Source: Cephalotus follicularis
Lineage: Eukaryota; Streptophyta; Magnoliopsida; Oxalidales; Cephalotaceae
DNA: 64,000 nt
Assembly (NCBI GenBank): GCA_001972305.1
Contig: BDDD01007848.1
Location: forward strand, 1-64,000
Reading direction: 5' to 3'
Shown: positions 58,618 through 64,000 of the stretch, one piece after another
How positions within the stretch are numbered: the stretch's first letter is position 1
Layout of the letters: each line of letters starts with the position of its first letter
The notes under the pieces: generated by a model
Told to the model about the DNA's origin: nothing
Databases searched by the model: none
The model's input: only the letters and a program-made list of their open reading frames with translations
Made by a program: the position numbers and the translations under genes

Positions 58618-59447
58618 ATTGAGCCTAAAAATATAAATGAGACCGAAAATGATGAATTTTGGGTTATAGCTATGCAAGAAGAGCTAAATCAGTTTAAACG
58701 CAATAATGTGTGGGAACTAGTAGCTAGACCTGATGATCATTCTGTTATTGAAACTAAATGGGTGTTTAGAAATAAAATGGATGATCAAAGCATAATAGTT
58801 AGAAGTAAGGCTAGATTAGTTGCTAAAGGATATTCACAGGAAGAAGGAATAGATTTTGATGAAACGTATGCTCCCGTAGCTAGACTTGAATCCATTCGCA
58901 TGTTACTTGCATTTGCATCTCATAAGAATTTTAGTTTATATTAAATGGATGTTAAAAGTGCGTTTTTAAATGGATTTATTAAAGAAGAAGTTTTTGTTGA
59001 ACAACCCCTTGGTTTTATTGATCATTTTTATCCTGATCATGTTTTTAAATTGCAAAAAGTTTTGTATGGTTTAAAACAAGCTCCACGAGCTTGGTATGAA
59101 AGATTGAGCAATTTTTTTTTATTTTAAATGATTTTAAACCAGGTTTTGTCGATATTACTTTGTTTACAAAGAAAAATAATGATGATATTTTGATTGTTCA
59201 AATTTATGTGGATGACATTGTGTTTGGTTCTACTAACGAATTAATGTGTAAGGATTTTGCTAAGTTGATGCAAGATGAGTTCGAAATGAGTATGATGGGA
59301 GAACTCAGTTTCTTCCTTGGACTTCAAATTAGACAACTCAAAGGCGGAATCTTCATCAGTCAATCCAAGTATGTGAAGGATCTACTCAAACGCTTTGGAT
59401 TGGAGAATGCAAAACAAGGCAAGACACCAATGACTACTTCGACATAG
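58618..59447 (+). pseudogene. pol: Element L reverse transcriptase, disrupted
   Basis: Reads [17 protein letters not shown], then [11 protein letters not shown] and [23 protein letters not shown] at 58942-58944 interrupts the [12 protein letters not shown] block, consistent with a C-to-T change. A frameshift lies in the T-run at about 59110. The catalytic YVDD is intact (QIYVDDIVFGST, about 59200), followed by MGELSFFLGLQIRQ. A TAG at 59445-59447 ends the piece. Confidence 0.87.
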
Positions 59448-59453
59448 CTTGAT

Positions 59454-60139
59454 ATGGATGAGAAAGGTAAATCTATTAATCAAAAGCTTTATAGAAGTGT
59501 GATAGGTTCTTTATTGTATCTTACGGCTAGTACACTTGATATTTTGTTTGCTGTGTGTTTGTGTGCACGCTTTCAGTCCGACCCTAAAGAGTCACATCTT
59601 TTTGCTGGAAAACGTATATTTAAATATCTTGCATATACACCTACACTAGGCTTATGGTATCTAGATAGTCTAGTTTTTAATTGCATACCTATTCTGATGC
59701 CGACTTTGGGGGATACAAGGTTGATAGAAAGAGCACAAGTGGCTCTTGTCAATTCTTAGGTAGCATGCTAGTATTATGGTTTAGTAAAAAGCAAAATTCT
59801 GTTGCACTTTCCACTACTGAGGCTGAATACATTGCGGCCGGAAGTCCAAGCACTTTGGACGAAACAACAACTAGTGGATTATGGTTATAGGTTTAGTAAA
59901 ATACCAATTAAATGTGATAACACTAGTAGTATTTGTTTGTCAAAAAATCTTGTTCATCATTCTAGGACAAAGCATATAGATATTAGACATCATTTTATTA
60001 GAGATCACATAGAAAAATAAGATGTCATTCTTACATACATTCCCACACAAGAACAGATTGCTGATATTTTCACCAAACCACTTGATGAAAATACATTCTC
60101 ACATCTTAGAAGGGAACTATGTTTATGTGAAATAGAATA
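59454..60139 (+). pseudogene. pol: Element L RNase H and end of pol, disrupted
   Basis: Follows RT as YRSVIGSLLYLTASTLDILF, with a frame change at about 59680 to TYSDADFGGYKVDRKSTSGS, then [14 protein letters not shown]. Another frame change at about 59850 leads to [16 protein letters not shown], and stops occur at 60018 and 60139. Active-site region DADFGG is readable. Not functional. Confidence 0.83.
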
Positions 60140-60165
60140 GTTTCATATGCATCTTTGTTATTGTT

Positions 60166-60512
60166 TAAGGGAGAGAATTTTTTTTATCCCTTTTGATGAT
60201 TTCCAAAAAGGGGGAGAGTGCTTGATAAAAAAAAAATTGTTTTTTGTTGATGTTTAAAAAGGGGAGTGTGTTTAATGTTTTGAATTTCTTAATATGAATT
60301 GTTTGAGTTATTTATTTATTTATTTTAATATATAGATATCATATTAAGGGGGAGTTGACATTTATTTGAGTTGATATATGTATGTATAGTTTGTTTTGAT
60401 ATAATGATGTTAACTTCTTGCGCAAGTCAATTTTTACATATGTTAAAAGTTTGTTTTAAATGCTTTATACCTTCCTATTGTGAATGTTTTGTTATAAAAA
60501 AAATGGCGAGAT
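60166..60512 (+). other. Polypurine tracts of element L
   Basis: Between pol and the 3' LTR are tttaagggagagaa (60166), aaaaagggggagagtgcttg (60206), aaaaaggggagtgtg (60257) and attaagggggagttgac (60346), then aaaatggcgagat directly before the LTR. Multiple such tracts are a Sirevirus hallmark. No env-like ORF is present in this element. Confidence 0.75.
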
Positions 60513-61797
60513 TATTGACATTTATGTGTTGCAATCTCTGTTTTGATGATTACAAAATACCTAATCTGTGTGTTTGATGTGAAAGAATCTCTAACAAAGT
60601 TAACTTGCATTGTAAGAAAGCTTAAACTTGCATAAAAGAACTATTGGTGTCAACGACTAAGTTTTAGGCGTCAACGTGCTGGGAATAAGTACATGTTCTG
60701 GGCTTGGAAAGATGATCCTCATCGACGTAATCTTTATCCGCGTCAAAGTGCTGAGAAACTTATGATTTACGTCAACGTCATGAGGAAAGAGGTCAACGTC
60801 AATAGGTGATAGTGGCTTGGACGTTAAAGCAGAAAACAAGTGGAGTCAACACCTTGTCTATAGACGTTAACACCATATCAAGACGTCAACGCAGATGATG
60901 CACATTTCGGACAGTGAGTTTAGACGTTAACGCAAAGACATTATGGCATCAACATCTTAGCTCTATACGTCAATTCCATGGGTGCGCGTCAACATAAATA
61001 GAACTGAAGATGAACAAGATCTTGGAGCATCAACGCAGAAAGCCACATGAGTCAACGCATAAGGGGATATACGTCAACGCCATTCATACACGTCAACGCC
61101 AATGACAGCCAAACACAGAATCTGCAATATTTGAAGGTGCAGAAATGGTGAAGACTTTTCATACATGATTCAAACGGCTATATGACGATTCCCTGAACTC
61201 TAGTAATGGCTATATTCATCTGAAAGCTATAAATAGAGACCCAAACCATGAAGAAATAATCAACTACTCACATAAGCAATAACCAAGCTATACAAGAGCA
61301 AGAAAGAATAGTTTTGAGCTATAGTTTACAAAATTCTTTTCTGAGATCCTTTGAGAAACTATTGATTTGTTATCCAACCTTTTGAGAGGTTTTTAAACAT
61401 TACAAACACTCAGAAATCCATTGTATACCCAAGGTCATTAGTACCTTACCCAGAGTTAGGATTTAGCTCGTAAAAATCCGAGTTAGAATTTAGCTCGTAA
61501 AAATTCGAGTTAGGATTCAGCTTTTAAAAATCCAGAATCGCTGTTTGTGATCAGGGGATTACATTCTAGTGGAACCTCAAGCGCGGCTTGGGAGAGTGGC
61601 CGTAGGCACGGTTTGCTGAACCACTATAAACTCCTTGGCATTTCTCTATCTCTTACTCTTTACTTTATTTGCTATTTAATTTACTGTTTAGAGTAACTTG
61701 TTTGTTTTTATCATTATTGTTTTTAATCTTTAAAAAGGGTGGTTATTTTCCGCATAACCAATTCACCCCCCTCTTGGTTGCCTCTGTGGACCCTTCG
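60513..61797 (+). repeat. 3' LTR of element L (1285 bp)
   Basis: Collinear with 53974-55259. The first bases read TATTGACA (TG mutated to TA) and the last CG (CA mutated). The motif cluster at 60650-61105 has lost several of its GACGTCAACG units by point mutation. The length is nearly identical to the 5' LTR. Confidence 0.9.
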
Positions 61798-61831
61798 GAG
61801 ATGATTAAGAGTTTTAGTTTTATAGACCTAA

Positions 61832-61834
<3 letters not shown>

Positions 61835-61893
<59 letters not shown>

Positions 61894-61901
61894 CTATCTA
61901 T
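61835..61901. repeat. Microsatellite (CT)n(TATC)n
   Basis: About 20 CT units followed by about six TATC units inside the family-C LTR, just downstream of the Sirevirus insertion. Likely polymorphic. Confidence 0.95.
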
Positions 61902-62044
61902 TATGGATCTAAGGGTTTGAAGTTATTTTCAAGCTGTAATCGACCATTGGAGCTTATAGCTTTCTTTGGAGCGAGTTTTAAAAGGATTTATATGGATTTT
62001 CGGCTGTTAGCAGTCGTTTTCGACATTCTGCTAAAGCTGCAAAC

Positions 62045-62265
62045 CGTCGACGCTTTTGTTAAAGCGTTGGCACTTTGCTTAAGGGATGAATTGTCGACGC
62101 CTTGTGCAATCATCGACGCTTAAGGAAAAATGGGCAAACCGTCGACGCTTTTGGTTAAAGCGTCAACTCTTTATGTGTTGCCAAATGGTCTATGCTTCGT
62201 GCACCTGTTGACGCTTAAGGCATAACGCCTTAACCGTCGATGCCTTGCATAGAACCGACGGTGCT
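62045..62265. repeat. AAGCGTCGACG motif cluster in LTR C
   Basis: About ten copies of ACCGTCGACGCTT, AAAGCGTCAAC, TGTTGACGCTTAAGGC and ATCGACGCTTAAGG variants in both orientations, centred on the palindrome GTCGAC. The truncated minus copy shows the same cluster at 29165-29280. The unit is very similar to the cluster in both LTRs of element B. Confidence 0.85.
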
Positions 62266-62925
62266 TAGCGCTCTGTTTTTATACGAAATGATGTGTTTTC
62301 AACTTCTTTTCAATTCCAAATCTTGGTATACCCAAATGGGATCCATAGGAAGCCTCCCTAAGGTCGTGTAGCCTATGAGAACCTCATTTGAAACACATGA
62401 TTTTCGAGTTGATTTTAAATGGATTACAACAAGGTTTCTATAAATGGTTTTATGAACTTCAATAGGGACCGAGATAGGGTTATGGCAGGGTATGGTTGGA
62501 CCTAAGGGAATACTATTAGGGGCTAGAACCTTTGAGGACTAGCATTACAAAGAGGGTATAAAAGGGTTAGAAGGATGGATCCCAAATGATCCTTAAGGGT
62601 TAGGTCCCTATCTTTTTAAAGGATTTTATGGTTATGGTTTAAATGGTTTTAAGGGTTAAGGGATGTTATGGTTTTAGGGTTTAAAGGGTTTCAGGGTTAT
62701 AGGTTATGTTTGAGACTTGACGAGATGACCCATTCCAAATCTTCATTCCGTCATGGAGGTTAGGAGTGTTTGACCACATAGTATGAAAGTTGTATGAACC
62801 TATGGGAATCAATTTAGGGGTGAACCTAAGGGGGACAATGCATTGTGATTTCACCTAAAGGGACATTGTATTTTAAAAAGGGGATTAACGAAAAAAAGGC
62901 ATGGTTAAGGAATGACTCAGGGAGG

Positions 62926-63190
62926 GAACTAAGGGCTAGAACCTAAGGGGACTAGCATTGAGGGAAGGGTTAAGGAACTAAGAGCTAGAACTTTAGGGGA
63001 CTAGCATTGAGGGAAGGGCTAAGGAAATAAAGGCTGAAACTTGAGGGGACTAGCATTAATGGAGGGTTAAGGAATTAAAGGCTGGAACCTAAGGGGACTA
63101 GCATCAAAGGAGGGATAAGGAATTAAAGGCTAAGAGAGGGTTAAGAAACTGAGGGCTAGAACCTAAGGGGACTAGCATTAAGGGAGGGTT
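62926..63190 (+). repeat. 48-49-bp tandem repeat in LTR C, about 5.5 copies
   Basis: Unit has the form gaactaagggctagaac, ctaaggggactagcatt, gagggaagggttaag. Copies start at 62926, 62975, 63024, 63072, then a short partial copy at 63120 and a last copy from about 63146. A related single unit is at about 62507. Unit lengths of 48-49 bases and scattered substitutions indicate old unequal exchange. Confidence 0.85.
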
Positions 63191-63884
63191 GATGTGGTTA
63201 GTGTTATCTCGATCCCACAAGGCTATGGCACGGAGGGTGTATGGACAATGAATGTACTATCTTGGGCCGAAGAGGCAGGATGGAACCTTAGCCTTAGGGA
63301 TTGTTTGTACCTATGGATGGCTATGAATTCTTTTATGGAATGTCTGTAGATCTAGAGTGTATGGATGATAAGTTGTATGGTTAGGACTCGTTAAGTACGT
63401 CACCGCTTAGGGACGATAGATGTACTAATATTGTCCACAATTGGCATTCATGCATATCACATGTCATGCATATATCTGTATATACCTGCTCACTTCATTG
63501 CATATAGTATTACCTACATAGCTGTGTTTGGCTGACTCATTCTCGACCGAGTGCAGAGGATGCTTCGAAGTGAGACGGATCGCAGGGCGGATCTTGGATA
63601 GCAGTTCAGTATTTGTTTTATCTACCTTATATGAGACTTGGAATGTATTTCAGTTGGATTGACTTACCAGCTTGTGGCAGTGCTACAGACAATTGTTGAT
63701 GACATGATATGTATATTGGGCTTATCTATGCAAGTATTGAATGGATGTTTCCGCCTGCATATTTATGTATTAAAGTTTTAAATTATAGCGTATTTTGGAT
63801 ATTATGTTATGATTATATGGATGGATTGATGGATGGTTTGCCATGTGTCGGGCCATGGGGTTTTTCATGGTTCGGGACGTGACA

Positions 63885-64000
63885 ATTCTTGGGGGCAATT
63901 TAGAGGTCAAACCTCCATTTCGTCCCCTTGTTCAGGTTCTGGTGCAACAGTGACCAATGCACTGCTTTGTTTTGTTGGCTGAAGGGGTGGGTGCATAGTG
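63885..64000. other. Target sequence right of the family-C insertion
   Basis: Continues the sequence broken at 53441, after the duplicated attct. No gene or repeat recognised in these 116 bases. Confidence 0.4.

Larger units (their letters stand above)
53974..61797 (+). mobile_element. Sirevirus-type Ty1/copia element L, nested in LTR C, TSD gagag/gagat
   Basis: Two LTRs of about 1285 bp (53974-55259, 60513-61797), initiator-Met primer site, gag with zinc knuckle, remains of protease, RT, RNase H, and a polypurine-rich tail. Flanking 5-mers are gagag and gagat (one mismatch). Gag style, IWVPK-type sequence after the knuckles, several gggggag tracts before the 3' LTR and the LTR motif cluster all point to the Sirevirus lineage (inference). 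The integrase region is missing: a truncated family-D LTR occupies its place. Confidence 0.87.
53442..63884 (+). mobile_element. Solo LTR of family C, TSD attct, split by Sirevirus L
   Basis: Starts TGTAAGCCCCGAG at 53442 and ends gttcgggacgtgaca at 63884. The 5-bp duplication attct is perfect (53437-53441 and 63885-63889). Removing element L (53974-61797) leaves an LTR of about 2.6 kb. Features: TATA box ctatatatagg (53628-53638), splice donor AAG|GTAGGT (53827-53835), a (ct)n(tatc)n microsatellite, the AAGCGTCGACG motif cluster (62045-62265), a 49-bp tandem repeat, and the block gctgactcattc with acceptor-like gtgcag (63531-63556). No internal domain, hence solo. Confidence 0.88.

Noticed and set aside
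1..64000. tRNA, rRNA or organelle-derived inserts
   Set aside because: No tRNA-like fold, rRNA stretch or plastid/mitochondrial gene was recognised by reading. Only tRNA primer-binding sites of retroelements were seen.

Overview
This is nuclear DNA from a flowering plant, most probably a eudicot. The evidence is plant Ty3/gypsy and Ty1/copia polyproteins, initiator-Met primer-binding sites, MITEs, and intron-containing plant gene fragments. Nothing prokaryotic was seen. It is a gene-poor nested-retrotransposon block: most of the window belongs to LTR elements inserted into one another, and many insertions could be fixed by target-site duplications (TSDs) read directly.

Layout. 1-10496: gypsy element A (+), its 5' LTR cut by the window start, with a decayed gag-pol and a very long 3' LTR holding a perfect 1164-bp tandem duplication. 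A sits inside the gag of a copia element (K). K resumes at 10497, is interrupted again at 10987-20580 by gypsy element B (- strand, TSD ttgaa), and continues through protease, integrase, RT and RNase H to 23950 and a 3' LTR from 23975. 26864-34000: fragments, namely a gypsy RT piece, a truncated family-C LTR (-), a family-G LTR (+), and the tail of a Sirevirus-like element (-) with an env-like ORF. 34299-35620: the 5' end of a host gene (-) resembling PRP40C-type splicing/transcription factors. 37287-42868: a copia LTR fragment with a hAT-like MITE (8-bp TSD), a family-F LTR, a Tat-type LTR and a PIF/Harbinger-like element (TSD TTA). 43777-46000: host fragments (-), namely the C-terminal exon of a probable sugar-porter transporter and the last two exons of meiotic gene HOP2. 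46037-52930: family-E LTR (-) and a copia LTR (J) split by a family-D LTR (TSD attag). 53442-63884: a family-C LTR (TSD attct) split by a Sirevirus-type copia (L, 53974-61797), which is itself split by a second, truncated family-D LTR.

How it works together. No autonomous element looks functional: most coding regions carry nonsense codons, many explicable as C-to-T changes. The LTRs are the most interesting part. At least six distinct families repeat the same architecture: a consensus 5' splice site near the start of the transcribed part, a short conserved block followed by an acceptor-like CAG in the 3' third, and between them a cluster of short, often palindromic motifs (GTCGAC, GACGTCAACG or ACAGTG types). 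Element B also carries an uninterrupted extra coiled-coil ORF between its primer-binding site and gag. Host genes survive only as ends that stop at transposon boundaries.
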